Shown: positions 35,482 through 47,924, counted from the stretch's first letter. The stretch is DNA of 64,000 nucleotides from Limnanthes douglasii subsp. nivea (GCA_036936605.1 JAUPFV010000005.1:77698885-77762884), one strand, 5' to 3'. Notes: generated from the sequence alone by a model not told the origin. Made by a program: numbers and translations.

Positions 35482-37727
35482 AATTTGATATGTTAATGAA
35501 AATGATAGAGCGTACGCTCTAGATTGTCTCATACACTCATTCATGTTAAGACTGATCACCTTGTTGGGAATATTTTTCCTATACTAACAACATAGGATGA
35601 AGTACGACTAGTAACGACAACTAAAAAAGTTTAATGAAAAGCCACGAAGCGTCAAACCTTGAGAGTTAACTAAAGAAACCCCCGCTAATGTTTTATACAC
35701 TATTTTATATAAGTACAAAGCATGCAACTAAGCATTAGTACAAATCAAAATGACACAAATACAAACAAATACAGCAACAAATATGCTTTACCCTAACATA
35801 GGAATTTAGTAATAAAAATAAACAAAAAATAATCATGAGCTCTGCATCACCGAAAACTTTAACTTGTCTATACAAATAACAAATATAGTGCAAACAAATG
35901 TTTGGCTCAAAAATCGTCTTAGATGGACTGGATAGGTCAATATCGGATCAAGTTCCTCATCATTCAAAGGCTCAATATATATAACTATGAAGACTCTCAT
36001 ATAAAATTCTTACTCGTTTGGATCTCCTTCTGCACTTGTTGATCTTTTGACTTTCAGAGGTATCCTCGTTGGTAGAACATAGTCCCACATAGATACAAGG
36101 TCCATTATATAACCGAAAGAATGACGAAACCTGAGAACTATATATGTTCGAATTACCTTAATATAGTTGATAACGACTTGGTAGCAATTCCAACCAAATA
36201 TTATGATTCTTTTGGGCTCATATATGCAACTATTTTATCTTATTTCCTATTAGGTGCATCCAGATTATAGCTCGACCTGATGATTATAGATCACATTCCG
36301 GTTTATAACAAGTAAATTATCATTCACTTTTCATGTTTAATCATGCTTGATATGTTTTTTTCAAAATGGTCCCCGCACTGGTATAGAAGAAGTCCACTGT
36401 CCGAAGTTGTTACATTTTGACTATATTGTTCGTAGTGATAAAAAATCGGCCTTGCTTGCAAATTTTATATAATGTCGAAGGCATTGTAGATTATCTGCAT
36501 CCAAAAAACATAGTCGATACAAATTTTATCATCTTTGCCTGATTTAACTAATACAAACGTTATAAAAGTATTATCTCAAGCTCTAACTCTATCTGCCAGA
36601 CAATAAATTCTAGCAATGGTCGTTGTGCGACCACGGTATCGTTGACACCAAATGAAGTAAAACAAAATATTATCTTGCCTATAATTTCTAAAAAAAAGTC
36701 TTAGATGACATTTCGTTATCTAAAAGGGTTGGCTTACAGAACCTTGATCAACCACCCTTTTTACCATAGCTTCTTTTAATGTGATCCTTTGCCTTGATAT
36801 ACATATCTATTATGAGAAGAATTAAATTAATAATAAAAAATGAAAAGATTCGTTGCTCTTCGAGAGCTAATGATCTTATGGGATACAAATTTCAAAGCAA
36901 ATTGGATTCAATTATGAATATGCAAACATAAATAACAAAAATTTGGATATTTTGGAAAGGAAACTTCCAAGTTAGAATCCTAAAAACCATGACGAGTCAT
37001 GTGGTGAAACAATCCTCTTTCAATAAAATAAATGACTAAAGGATTTTACAAGCTTTTAAATATCATATTAATATATTATATGTTACTAATCCGTGCCAAA
37101 CATATTTTTACCTTACTACTACCGTTGTTTAAATATTACGGAATAAAAAATAATTTAAAAAAACAAAACTATTAAAAAAAATAAAAAAAAAAACAAAAAA
37201 AAACTATGGATTATACCACCACCAAAAAAAATAAAATAAATTTTTTCAATGTTGAAGATAAAAAACTTAAAATAAAAATTATAAATCATATAGTATGGAC
37301 TATGGATACCAGCCTTTATAACCTGATATCAAAGAAAGTATTCTTCTTGTTTTTTAAAAATAATACTATATAGTAACCAGTTTTGAAATTTTGATGAATA
37401 TTTTACTAATCCCAATTTCCGAATGAGTTTTTGTCCATTTTCGTAAGACTATATTTGACTTTTGTAAACGCCAAAGTTAGATGCAATAATACCAGTGTCA
37501 AATTTTGGAAATTATTGCTAGAGGCCAAAGGACAGAGTCACATAATGAATAAATAAGTGTTGTTCCAAATTCAGAAGTTGTAAGATACTGTTACAGAGGA
37601 TACGAGTTGGCCCATCTTTAGTAATTTGGACCTAACTTTACGATACCGTGGGCCCAAAGTTTGTAGAGTACAATTTCTAGATTAATACTGTTGATTTGTT
37701 GTTTATTGAATGTGGTTTTTTATTTTA
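35482..37727. other. AT-rich DNA without recognisable genes
   Basis: There is no ORF worth calling. A perfect 14-bp palindrome AGAGCGTACGCTCT is at 35507-35520, and A-rich tracts lie at 37140-37240. On the minus strand 36450-36650 has a CGATACCGTGGTCGCACAAC stretch that could be the start of an old retroelement interior, but I cannot show it. Confidence 0.45.
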
Positions 37728-37736
37728 TTTAGTTTA
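37728..37736. repeat. 9-bp target duplication of the Mutator-like element, left
   Basis: TTTAGTTTA, repeated at 39499-39507. Confidence 0.82.
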
Positions 37737-38244
37737 GGGAAATGTCACACTAAATACCTTCTCACCAAACTTATTATCATCTAATACCCCAACTATTTTC
37801 TATGCCTACTAAACACCCATCTCACCAAACTAATTCCTTTTTAATACCCAATTTTTAGATTATCCCTCAATTACCCTTAAAATTTGACCCGGTCTCTTTA
37901 CATCTTTTGTGCCGGTGGAGTTCTCGAGATGACTATATTTCCTGACGAGTTTATCATGGAACTCTCATCTGTTGTGTATAAAAATTAGGTTTTCCCTGAT
38001 CAAGCACTACCTGCTTTTGTTCTTTGGAGCTGAGTTTTTTTTTTCAACCAGTAGAAGTTTTTGTTAGTTCCTGGGTCTTTAAGCTATGATTTATCTTTGT
38101 TGAATGTAGAATAGAGTTCTGAAAATTCATCCATTTCTTCACAAACCGCGAAAGAGAGAGCTGAAAACAGGTTTTTTTAAGTTTTGTGAAAGTAGAGCTG
38201 AATCCAGGTTCTGTAATGGTGTTTTGTTCTTACATGTCGTTGGG

Positions 38245-39045
38245 TTGAGGACGCTAGATGACCATGACGCTAGACGACTAGATGACTATGACGCTAGATG
38301 ACCATGACGCTAGACGGTTAGATGACTATGGCGCTAGATGAGTTGCACTTGCCAACATCACGCGAGATGTTCGTTGATTATGACGCTAGACGGTTAGATG
38401 ACTATGACGCTAGATGAGTTGCACTTGCCAACATCACGCGAGATGTTCGTTGACTATGACGCTAGACGAGTTGTACTTATAACGCTAGACGAGTTGTACT
38501 TATGACGCTAGACGAGTTATACTTGCCTAAATAACGCGACATGTTCCTTGACTATGACGCTAGATGAGTTGCGCTTGCCAACATCACGCGAGATGTTCGT
38601 TGACTATGACGCTAGACGAGTTGTATTTATGACACTAGACGAGTTGTACTTGCTTAACATTTGACTATGACGCTAGACAAGTTGTACTTATGACGCTAGA
38701 CGAGTTGTACTTATGACACTATACGAGTTGTACTTGCTTAACTTTTGACTATGACGCTAGACAAGTTGTACTTATGACGCTAGACGAGTTGTACTTGCCT
38801 AAGATGTTCCTTGACTATGGCGCTAGATGAGTTTCACTTGCCAACATCACGCGAGATGTTCGTTGACTATGACGCTAGACGAGTTGTACTTATGACGCTA
38901 GACGAGTTGTACTTATGACGCTAGACGAGTTGTACTTGCCTAACATTTGACTATGACGCTAGATGAGTTGTACTTATGACGCTAGACGAGTTGTACTTGC
39001 CTAACATTTGACTATGACACTGGACAAGTTGTACTACGACGCTAA
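38245..39045. repeat. Minisatellite, GACGCTAGACGAGTTGTACT family
   Basis: Roughly 800 bp of imperfect tandem repeats. The main unit is about 22-23 bp (GACGCTAGACGAGTTGTACT plus TAT). A longer unit interleaves CTTGCCAACATCACGCGAGA plus TGTTCGTTGACTAT to give a higher-order period. The first copies at 38245-38340 are a shorter GACGCTAGATGACCAT form. Confidence 0.92.
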
Positions 39046-39261
39046 CAAAGCAACAACTAAGAAATTGTCCTGTTTGGTTTCCATGAGGTCTCTGATGATC
39101 AGTAAAAAATTGCGTTGCTTTTGTTATAAGGGAACTCACCTTTTCTTTTTATGCATTGTTTTATTCACATTACAAATTATTGTTGCAAGAAAGGAGGAAC
39201 AACCTACTTCGAATTCGATGATGTTAATTGAATTTAAAGTCTAAATACCTTTTCAAAGATA

Positions 39262-39305
39262 AGAGAGAGAGAGAGAGAGAAAAAAAAAAAACACACACAC
39301 ACACA
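39262..39305. repeat. Compound microsatellite (AG)n(A)n(AC)n
   Basis: (AG)n, then an A-run, then (AC)n in direct succession. Confidence 0.92.
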
Positions 39306-39498
39306 GTGTCGACATATATTGAATAAATCGAAGGAGAGAGAAGGAGATGAGTATTAATAATAACCTACTTTCTCTTTCTTCTAGTATTAGGGCTAATTTG
39401 GTAAAAATATTGGCTTCTTACTACTAGTGTAAGGATCTCATATTTGGGTACTTATTTGGGATTACATACTTGAAAAGGTATTTAGTGGTACTTTTCTC

Positions 39499-39507
39499 TT
39501 TAGTTTA
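39499..39507. repeat. 9-bp target duplication of the Mutator-like element, right
   Basis: TTTAGTTTA, matching 37728-37736. Confidence 0.82.
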
Positions 39508-40501
39508 TGTGCTTATTTATTTAACATAAAAATATATAGATCGTGGATTATTTTATATTATAAACATATAACAGAATTAATGATATATATATATATATAT
39601 ATAAATTCATGTAACAAATAAAATATTATTTTTTATAATTACCAAAACAATAAATAGTATAATTATAATTTAAAATAAAAAAGTTTCATCCATCACAAAA
39701 CTAAAATTATCTCCAATTTTGAAATTTCCAAACAACTGATTAGTAAAAATTCAATACCAAATTATTTTGTCCAATTTCAAATCGTAAAATATTTAATATT
39801 ATTTCACCATTGTTTTTGCCTATGAAAATCTACTTAATTAAGTAAAATTAGAGTTTTTGGAGATTTTCTCTTTTATACCATTTTTGTGTGTTCATTATTT
39901 ATGGCTTTCTCAAATTATTTAGAGATTGTTGTTTTGTTCGCGTGTCGTTTTGATTCATCAACTATATTTGGTGTTTTTAGAGTTTTTTTTATATTGTAAA
40001 AAACAATTGTGTCATTTTGAATGTAATTTAGATTCAAGTTTTTTTTAAAATAAAGCATATATATATATATGTTTATATGTTTTTCTTTGATCAAATGTTG
40101 ATATCGTTTTTTATTTGAAGGGTCAGGCCGGAAAGAAGTTGGAGTTGATTCCGTTAGATTGATGATACATTTATTTGTGATTCTTTGATTGGTTTACTTT
40201 ATATTGTCGTATTATTCTAGGTTTGGAGGTTATTTTTTTATAAAGTTGTTTTTTTAGTTTATGTGTTATTTTAATATGCTAATAAATTTCATGATTATGA
40301 AAATTTATGTTTTTGAATCATGGTTGTCTTGTATATTTGATATTATTTCTCTGCTACGTTGTTTCTTCTTCAGCTATTGTTGTATTACGGATAATTAGTT
40401 CCTTTATGAATTTGAAATAATTTTTTAGTATATTTCAAATGCATTGAGTAAATTTACAAGAATATGATATTATCTTATGGATGAGTCTTCCTGAGCGTGT
40501 T
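39508..40501. other. AT-rich DNA up to the scaffold gap
   Basis: No gene seen. Contains (AT)n near 39581-39602 and 40063-40076. Confidence 0.5.
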
Positions 40502-40601
40502 NNNNNNNNNNNNNNNNNNNNNNNNNNNNNNNNNNNNNNNNNNNNNNNNNNNNNNNNNNNNNNNNNNNNNNNNNNNNNNNNNNNNNNNNNNNNNNNNNNN
40601 N
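40502..40601. other. Assembly gap of 100 Ns
   Basis: Exactly 100 N bases, the usual placeholder for a gap of unknown length. The 3' LTR of Tat-2 and the junction with flanking DNA are hidden here. Confidence 0.98.
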
Positions 40602-40738
40602 GTCTGACATGGTGCTGCTCTTCCATGAAACGTTTCCGAAGAGGACCCTTGGTCCCTTATGAAAATTTGTAGACTATGACGAGATTGCATTTCACACTAT
40701 GGCTACTGGTGACAAGTACAATTATAGAGCATCTCCCT
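40602..40738 (+). pseudogene. C-terminal fragment of the Tat-2 aORF
   Basis: The plus strand reads SDMVLLFHETFPKRTLGPL, a stop, then YDEIAFHTMATGDKYNY. This matches the Tat-1 aORF end (SDMVLLFHEKFLKRNLGDLW, then DLPYHTMAEGDRFDF). The rest is in the gap or deleted. Confidence 0.82.
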
Positions 40739-42861
40739 TATGATAAAAAATCCACGAGCCATGTGTTTAATTTTTCTTGCTAACAGCTTTATCAGGAGGA
40801 AAAACCCCATCAGAAGTGTATTGAGGAATGAGAAATCTCCTATCTCTAGGTTGGACTACTTGTATACTCAATCTTTCCTCCTCTTCCTTGTTCTAGCTTG
40901 ATTGTATGGAGGGAATTCTTGTACATGAATCCAATGGTAGGACTCAAAATATGCTATGGTTACCAAGGAATCTGCCAACGTATTTTCTGATCTAGGAATA
41001 TGCTCATAACAAAAACTTTTGAATTGGCTGCCACCTCTTTAAGGACGAGTAAGTATTTGATTAGCTGTTCGTTCTTGGCCTTAGATTGACCTTAAACATG
41101 ATGAATAAGAAGCTGGGGAATCACTCATCAACCTAAATCTTTTATCCCCACACAAGGAAGCTAATTTAAGACCAACTATAGCTACTTCATACTCAGACTC
41201 ATTGTTAGAGACACCGAATCCAAAGCATATGGCTTGGTACATTTTATCACCATACAGAGAGGTTAGGAAAATTCAAGCTCCACAACCCATTGTACTTGAT
41301 CCACCATCAGTCCAGACTACCCATTCTTTTTTAGCTTTCTCTTTAGAAACTTGTTTAGAACTCCCATCCGGATGGAATTCTACTAGATAGCAGTTCGTGG
41401 GGCGAAATCAATGTCATAATCACCCAAATCTACTGACCACTTGGTCATCCTGCTTGATATGTCTACTTTCTGAAGAGCATTTCTCCATGGGAAAGACGTC
41501 CGGACAATGATGGAATGAGACTGAAAACACAGTCTCATTTTTCTTGCAGCAATTAGTAGGGCTAGTGCAAACTTTTCAATCTTCAAGTACCTCTTCTCAG
41601 TATCTATCAAGCTTTTGCTGATGTAGTACACCAGACAAGGGTAATTATCCACATCTCTTACCAATACTGCACTTATAGCGCATTCTGACACAACCAAGTA
41701 TACATATAGTTTTTCTTCTCGTATAGGCTTGAAAAGGGTCTTTGGTGAAGATAAGCGTTTCTTTATTTCATCAAAAGCTTGGCTGCATTGTGGAGACCAA
41801 TTAAAGTCTTTAGCACTCTTCAAGGTTTGGAAAAACGGAGCACACTTATCTGAAGATCTTGAAATAAAACGATTCAAAGAAGTCAACCTTCCACTACGCC
41901 TTTGGACTTCTTTAACAATCCGGGGAAAATCCATTTCTAATAGGGCATTCAACTGATCCAGATCGGGTTGTATCCCTTTCTTACTTATTACATACACCAA
42001 AGACACATTTTTTTGGATTCAGTTTCAAATTCACCATTGTCAGATTGACAAATGTTTCTTGAAGTTCAACTTTATGTAAATCTTCCTCCAAGCTCTTAAC
42101 CATCATGTCATCAATGTACACCTCCATATTACTGCCAATCTGATTAGCAAATATCTTTTTTACTAGCCTCTGGTAAGTAGCCCCAGTATTCTTCAACCCA
42201 AAAGGCATCACCTTATAACAATGGAGACCCCTGTCCGTAACAAATGTAGTATGATCTTGGTCCTTCAGATCCACCTGGATCTGGTTGTACCCAGAGAAGG
42301 CATCCATGAAGGAAAACTACTTGTTGCCAGACGTTGAGTCCACTAACTGGTCTATCCGGGGGACCAAATAAAGATATTTTGGGCAAGCTCTATTGAGGTC
42401 AGTAAAATCAATACACATACACTCTTTCCCGTTCTTTTTCTTGACCAACACTGGATTGGCTGTCCATAAAGGATACTGAGACTCCTTTATGTGCCCCATC
42501 TTGGTTAGGCGGTCAACTTCTTGGACACAACAAGTGCAACATCACTCTGAATCGATAGTTTGTGAGAGATAACACTGGTAGGCACTCCGGTTACATCACC
42601 ATTACCCCAAGCAAAAACATGTTGATTGTCTGACAAAAAGAACAACAATTTTTTCTTTAACTCTAGCGCCATCTTAGAGCCAATATTAATACTTCTACCC
42701 TCTGCCAAGGGATGGGTTTCAACTTCTTCCACCGGTATTATAACACTAGGGGCCTCTCCGGGGTCATCAATTTCACCCTCCCCCTCTGAAGGCCCCCAGT
42801 AACTGCTAATCTTCATTGATTCGAACTGCTCCCAAAGTTTTAGGAGGAAGTGCAGTTGCAT
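40739..42861 (-). pseudogene. Tat-2 RT, RNase H and second RNase H
   Basis: RT pieces are at 42499-42317 (YPLWTANPVLVKKKNGKECM) and 42307-41981 (MDAFSGYNQIQVD, MPFGLKNTGATY, YIDDMMVKS). Gypsy RNase H is at 42006-41383 (AVLVRDVDNYPCLVYYISKS). The second RNase H follows in broken frames down to about 40890 (TDGGSSTMGCGA, SNNESEYEVAI, NTLADSLVTIAY). The sequence stops within the counterpart of HKAHGFIILRD at about 40739, so the integrase is lost. Confidence 0.85.
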
Positions 42862-42948
42862 AGTACTCTCTTGCTATCTAAAGACTACTTCAGACAACAC
42901 CCACCTGTCCTTGAACTGCATACTTTAAAAACTGATGGATTGTTGAGG

Positions 42949-44830
42949 CTACAACATGCATTTTAGAGATCCAAGACCTACCAAACCTCCCGTGTCTATC
43001 AGAATTCGTCTGATATCTTTTCCCCCAATAGATGCTCCTATCACCATAGCATCCTCATAAGGCCCAACAATATTTCTTAAATCATCATCATTAAAAAATA
43101 TAAACGGAAAAGAGGTTTGAGACTGATAAGAATACATGCCTCCCTCCAACTGAGTAGCCAGAAAGTGAACATGCCTCTTCCTTAATGAAGGAGTTGGCGC
43201 TGTCATGGTATCCCTTCCAAATATAGTGAGTGACTCAAAGAAACTAATGCGTCCGGACACCGTCTTAGTTTGCTCTGTTATGAACCCTACTTTATTCCGG
43301 GTTGGATCAGGATCCAGATACTCCGAATTAACATAAAATCTTTCAAGGATCACCATTGCCCCCTCCGGAGCAGATGTTCCCGCAGTGTTCGTAGGCCCAG
43401 TTCGAGGAGCATTGTCAGGCTTGTTTCCACCTCTTCTCTTGACATAAGCCCCCAATTTACCTCTTTCAATAAGATTCTGCACCTCCTGCTTCAAAGCAAT
43501 ACAGTCTTGGGTGTTATGACCAATATCATTGGGATATTGGCAAAAACAAGTATTTCGACTGTCCCTAGGAGACTGCAATGCTGCTGGTTTCCGGAAATGG
43601 ACTTCATCCTTGGTCTTGTCATAAATGGTTGCCACATTCTCTTTTAATTCTGCAAACCACTTCGGTTGAACCCAATGACCTCTTTTACTCTTTGACTACT
43701 GGATCAGAGCTTGATTTTGGTTAGATTGAGCCTGCTTAGCCCTATTGGACCATTATCCGGTCTCCTTGGCCTTATACCCGAACAAGTTTTGGTTGTATGC
43801 TGCTGAGGTGGACCTCACCTGACGATGCACCCTGGTTTGCTTAGTTTCATCCACGTTAATCTGCTTCCCCACCTGATTTAACAAGCCACCCCAAGTCATG
43901 GCCTTCTTCATTGTCACCAAATTGGCTAGATTCCCAAGGTTCAACCCTTGTCTTAAGGAAGCAATTGCCACATGTTCGAAGCAATTTACTAACCCGTTCT
44001 TGGTATTTACGAAACAACTTATATAGTTCTTTAAGGACTCATTTGGCTCTTGGGCACAATGGATGATATTATCTTTATTGTCTTTCACCTCTTTACTTCC
44101 CACAAACTGCATTCGGAAGGCAACCGAGAATGTATCAAAGTTTCTGATACATCCTTGTGGTAAACTATTGTACCATTTAAGAACACTTCCCGTAAAAGAT
44201 CGGGAGAAGGCTCTACACAAAAGTTTGTCATCATCATCATAAAAGTTCATCATAAAGTTCTTAAACTGCTCAAGATGATTGTCCGGATCTTTACTCCCAT
44301 CATACTTCTCCATTTTGGAACTGTCAAACCTTTTGGGTAGGTTTCCAGACAGTATTTTGGCAGACAATGGTGATTGTCTCCAATTTCTATGATGACTGAA
44401 GACCGTGTCTTCATTAGGTGTTGCAAAAATACCTGGTTTAAAAGGATCGATCAGCAACTGATCCACATGCCTATGACTGCGGCTGTGAAATGACCCTTTG
44501 CCCAAATTCCTTTTAAGTCTCCTATGCCTATCTTTCTTTCTTGAATATTTTTTAACTATTTTTTTGTTTCTTCCTGGACCTCCTTTCATCACTGCTTGAT
44601 GACAAAGACTCCTCAAGCTCAGCCTCATTCGAAAAGCTGCTGGAAGACTCATAATCTGAACTTTCAACCGACTTAGACCGGTGAGTCTTTTTAGAACTGA
44701 CATTGGTATTTTTAGTAATCAAATGAGTATTTGATGATGGATCATTCTCCCTAGAATTGTCAGTATGATGGATGGCTAACACCCTTGCCTTCTCATTTAT
44801 ATCCACTTCTGCTTGTTTTATGGCCCTCAA
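42949..44830 (-). pseudogene. Tat-2 gag and protease
   Basis: The gag core lies at 44703-43753 (PLSAKILSGNLPKRFDSSKM, FTGSVLKWYNSLPQG), preceded by a charged N-terminal part at 44830-44552 in another frame. The zinc-knuckle region and protease follow at 43635-42949 (CQYPNDIGHNTQDC, RRILIDTGG). The protease motif DTG is kept, but the following SSANIL is lost by frameshift. Confidence 0.85.
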
Positions 44831-44990
44831 CGCCTCTATTTCAACCCTTAACTTGTCTCACTCTTTGATGGTATATTCTTTGTTTTCCCCAACTACCTCC
44901 ATCACAGGTGGTGGATCTGCTTGCTTGTTCGGATCTATTCAAACAAGTCTTTTCTATTGGTTTTGAATGCAAGATTCAGGCACCGTCGTG

Positions 44991-45007
44991 CTCCATCGTG
45001 GTCGCCA
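44991..45007 (-). other. Primer-binding site of Tat-2
   Basis: The minus strand reads TGGCGACCACGATGGAG, three bases inside the LTR, nearly the same as Tat-1. Confidence 0.72.
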
Positions 45008-45010
45008 ATT

Positions 45011-45390
45011 TGGTTTGGTTTATTTTGGGTTGGAGGTAATTTTGGAAAGTGTTTTGCAAAGTATTTTGAGTATTAAGTGTTTTGGTATAAAATAGTGAGA
45101 GATTTGAGCAGTCTGGTTGTATTAAATGTTCATTACCCTTATTAATGAAGGTAGTTAGGGTATTTATACCTTTAATTAAGGACCTATGGGATTTCGAGTC
45201 AAGTTATGGAACCGGGTCAAGTTTAAGGATCCATTAATCTTTTAAGCTCATTAGCACATAACTTAGTCAAAAAATGTTTCGGTGTTTCTTTACTTTTGTC
45301 CTGTCCGGATAGTTCAGTGGTACATTTATGTCCGGATTTCCCTTGTCCGGATAACATAGTGAGCTGTGACTAGATAATACGAACTCATCA
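45011..45390 (-). repeat. 5' LTR of Tat-2
   Basis: On the minus strand it begins TGATGAGTTCGTATTATC and ends AAACCAAACCA, with a GGTATAAATACCC box. Related to the Tat-1 LTR. Confidence 0.88.
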
Positions 45391-47640
45391 ACCTCAATCA
45401 TGAACAACCGCAGTGACTTGATCACTATCCCTTCTAGTATTTCCAACATTCTTGTTATCCACTTCAAATCATTTTTTTGGCACCAGACACCCTCTCGGGT
45501 ATCCGGGTTTTTGTAGAGTCTCCTCCCTAATCTCTTATAGGGTCAACCCCTCGAACAAGTCCTCTATGAATCGTCTGATGACTCACGATGAAATTAAAGA
45601 TGCTCTATTAAGTATCGACAACAACAAATCCCTTGGCTCCGATGGTTTTAACTTAATTTTTTATAAAAAATATTAGACCATCGTGGGTAACGACATCTAT
45701 AATGGTATTCTCGATTTTTTTAACTCAAACAAAATACATTCTTCTTGAAACGCCACTTCCATTGCCCTAATATGAAAAATTCACTTTCTTATTCATGCAT
45801 CTTATTTATGCCCCATTGCATTATGCAATATTGTCTATAAAACCATCTTTGAAATTCTGGCCAACAGAATCAAAGACTCTTTTCACTACGTGATCAATAA
45901 GCCCCAGTCGACCTTTGTGATCAATAGAAGCATCTTTGATAACATCCTCATTTCCTAATAGTTACTAAAGGGTACCAACTTAACTTTAAAGAGAAGAGAG
46001 TCACTCTAAAAATTGACTTGATGAAAGTTTTTGACAACTTCAGATGACACCTCATCCTTGACATTCTTGTCTCTGTGGATTTCCCATAATAAATGATCAC
46101 TTGAATAATCCAATGTATGGTAACTCTTTCTTATAGCATAATTGTCAATGATGATCATTTTCAACCCTTTTGAGAAAGAAAATAGCTCAAAAAAGAAGAT
46201 TCATGCTCGCCTTTCCTTTTCGTTCTCGTCATGCAAGTCATCTCTGGAATTTTGAAGGAGAAGAGCATAAACTATAAATTTAAATTCCATTGGAAGTGTA
46301 AAAAACTTAAAACTGGTAACCTTTGTTTCGTAGACAATTTAATGACCTTCTGCCATGGAGATATCAAGTCTATGTTTCTTATCAAAGAAGTCCTCAATGA
46401 CTTTTTTCAGCTCTCACGGCTCCAAATTAGTCTTGATAAGAGCAAAATTTCCCTGTATGGGATCAACCCCACCCTTAAATTCGACCTCATTAACCTCTAC
46501 GGGTTCAAGGTTGGCTCTTTCACTGTCAAATATGCATGAGTTCCTTTAATCACTAGAGAACTATCTCATAGAGGTTGTAGGCCCTTTATTCACAAAGTAC
46601 CGCTCGTATTGACTATTGGACCTCCAAATACCTCTCTTATGTTGGTCGTCTCCAACTTATTAAATATGTTCTCTTCGTTAGGAAAATCTATTGGTTTTCT
46701 ATTTTCATTCTTCCTTCGAGAACTCTAAAACAACTCTCGTAAAACCTACATCGTTTCTCTGGTACAGCCACGAGATGAAAATCTCCGGGGCTAAAGTGGC
46801 ATGAACTTCTGTTACCTTGCTCATATTGGAGGGCGACGTTTGGGATTCTAAACCTAAAAAACTTGGAATCAGACGGCTGTCCTTGAACATCTCTAGTCGA
46901 GGATTAATAATATTTCCAACTTTATCTTGTGCAAATGAATTAAAATAAAAAAATTAAAAATAATAATATATAGGATATCTCTCCTGACTCTTCCCCTTAT
47001 GTACTTGGAGGAAAATTTTGTCCCTTATGCCTTTGGCTAGTAATATTTTCAGGGTGTCCATCGACAACGGTAGGAAAACCTTCTTTTGGTTTGACCACTG
47101 GTTACTCTCTACCTCTCTTGCATCACACTACACATATAATATCATTTATGGCTCAAGGCTGAGTAAGAAACTTAACGTCTCTAATTTTATATCTGAAGGG
47201 AATTGGATTTGGTCTTTTAACAAGAGATCCGCTAGTGCAAGAAACAAAGCAATATCTTGGAAATTCGAAACATCATTCTCTCCCCTCATCATCCAAACGT
47301 CCTCCTCGATGACATCGCTTACTGGATTGCTAAGGCTGGATCCCTCAAATTCACGATTAAAGACACTTACAAGGTTATCCACCACACCCCTCTACTGTGT
47401 CAGGTGAGGGGTTAGTTTTTAATATTTTGCGTCATTATTCATCCTCTGGCTTGCCATCCATGACAAACTAACTAACTTAATTTTGTTTAAATTTTGTTTC
47501 TTAACAATGTGTAATTGGCCTCCCCATGTTGGCCCTTTCTTTGTTCTTTACCTTCCACTTTCTCTTACACTTATTATTGACTTCAACTTTTGTCGTTCTA
47601 TCATTCTCCCCCTCTTTTCATATGTTCCTATTTGCTTTGA
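45391..47640 (+). mobile_element. Decayed LINE remnant (LINE-3), plus strand
   Basis: ORF2 pieces of a LINE that is not close to the other two. LMTHDEIKDALLSIDNNKSL and GSDGFNLIFYKKY (45578-45676) are the start of RT. FVDNLMTFCHGD (near 46330-46365) is the changed FADD box. NGRKTFFWFDHWLLSTSL (47060-47120) and FTIKDTYKVIHHTPLLC (47350-47400) belong to the RT C terminus and zf-RVT. WLAIHDKLTNLI-like residues follow near 47450. Many stops. The 5' part is missing because Tat-2 adjoins at 45390. The 3' end is not clearly defined. Confidence 0.75.
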
Positions 47641-47915
47641 TTTTGGGCATGTTATGAGTTAAAATACTTGTTTTATTTATTCTTTGGTTTAACGCTAACC
47701 CTCAAAATATGTTTTAGATATTTGTACAAAATTTTTGTATTCTTAATATATTTTTACATAAAAAAGTTATAATTTAAGAATATTAATTTAATTGACTACC
47801 ATTTTTCATTTAAAGCATATTTGTTTGAGCTCTACGTATTTCACACCCTTTTTTAAAAACAACATCTGTATGCATAAATTCCACTTGAAAGTATAATTTG
47901 GTATTCTATAGAATA
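47641..47915. other. AT-rich spacer
   Basis: Nothing recognisable; it may include the last part of LINE-3. Confidence 0.4.
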
Positions 47916-47924
47916 TAGATTCAA
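47916..47924. repeat. 9-bp target duplication of the foldback MITE, left
   Basis: TAGATTCAA, repeated at 48351-48359. Confidence 0.88.

Larger units (their letters stand above)
37737..39498. mobile_element. Non-autonomous Mutator-like element with internal minisatellite
   Basis: A 1,762-bp unit bounded by imperfect inverted ends (left GGGAAATGTCACACTAAATA; right, reversed, GAGAAAAGTACCACTAAATA; both continue CCTT) and a 9-bp direct duplication, the size typical of Mutator-superfamily insertions. No transposase is present. The interior holds non-AT-rich sequence of unknown origin (37900-38240), the minisatellite (38245-39045), a short frame at 39008-39244 with a hydrophobic stretch, a GA/CA microsatellite, and a third terminal-like motif at 39241-39257. 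The gene-like composition of 37900-38240 suggests captured DNA, which is inference. Confidence 0.72.
40602..45390 (-). mobile_element. Internally deleted Tat-lineage element (Tat-2)
   Basis: Minus-strand relative of Tat-1. It has 5' LTR 45011-45390, PBS at 44991-45007, gag, protease, RT, RNase H, second RNase H and the first codons of the pre-integrase region. At about 40738 it then jumps to the last part of the aORF and enters the gap. Compared with Tat-1 about 1.7 kb, including integrase, is missing. The 3' LTR is not visible. At 45390 the element abuts a plus-strand LINE remnant, so it probably inserted into that LINE. Confidence 0.88.

Noticed and set aside
38245..39045. CRISPR-like array
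   Set aside because: The repeats are degenerate, spacers are not unique, and the context is plant transposon DNA; it is a minisatellite.
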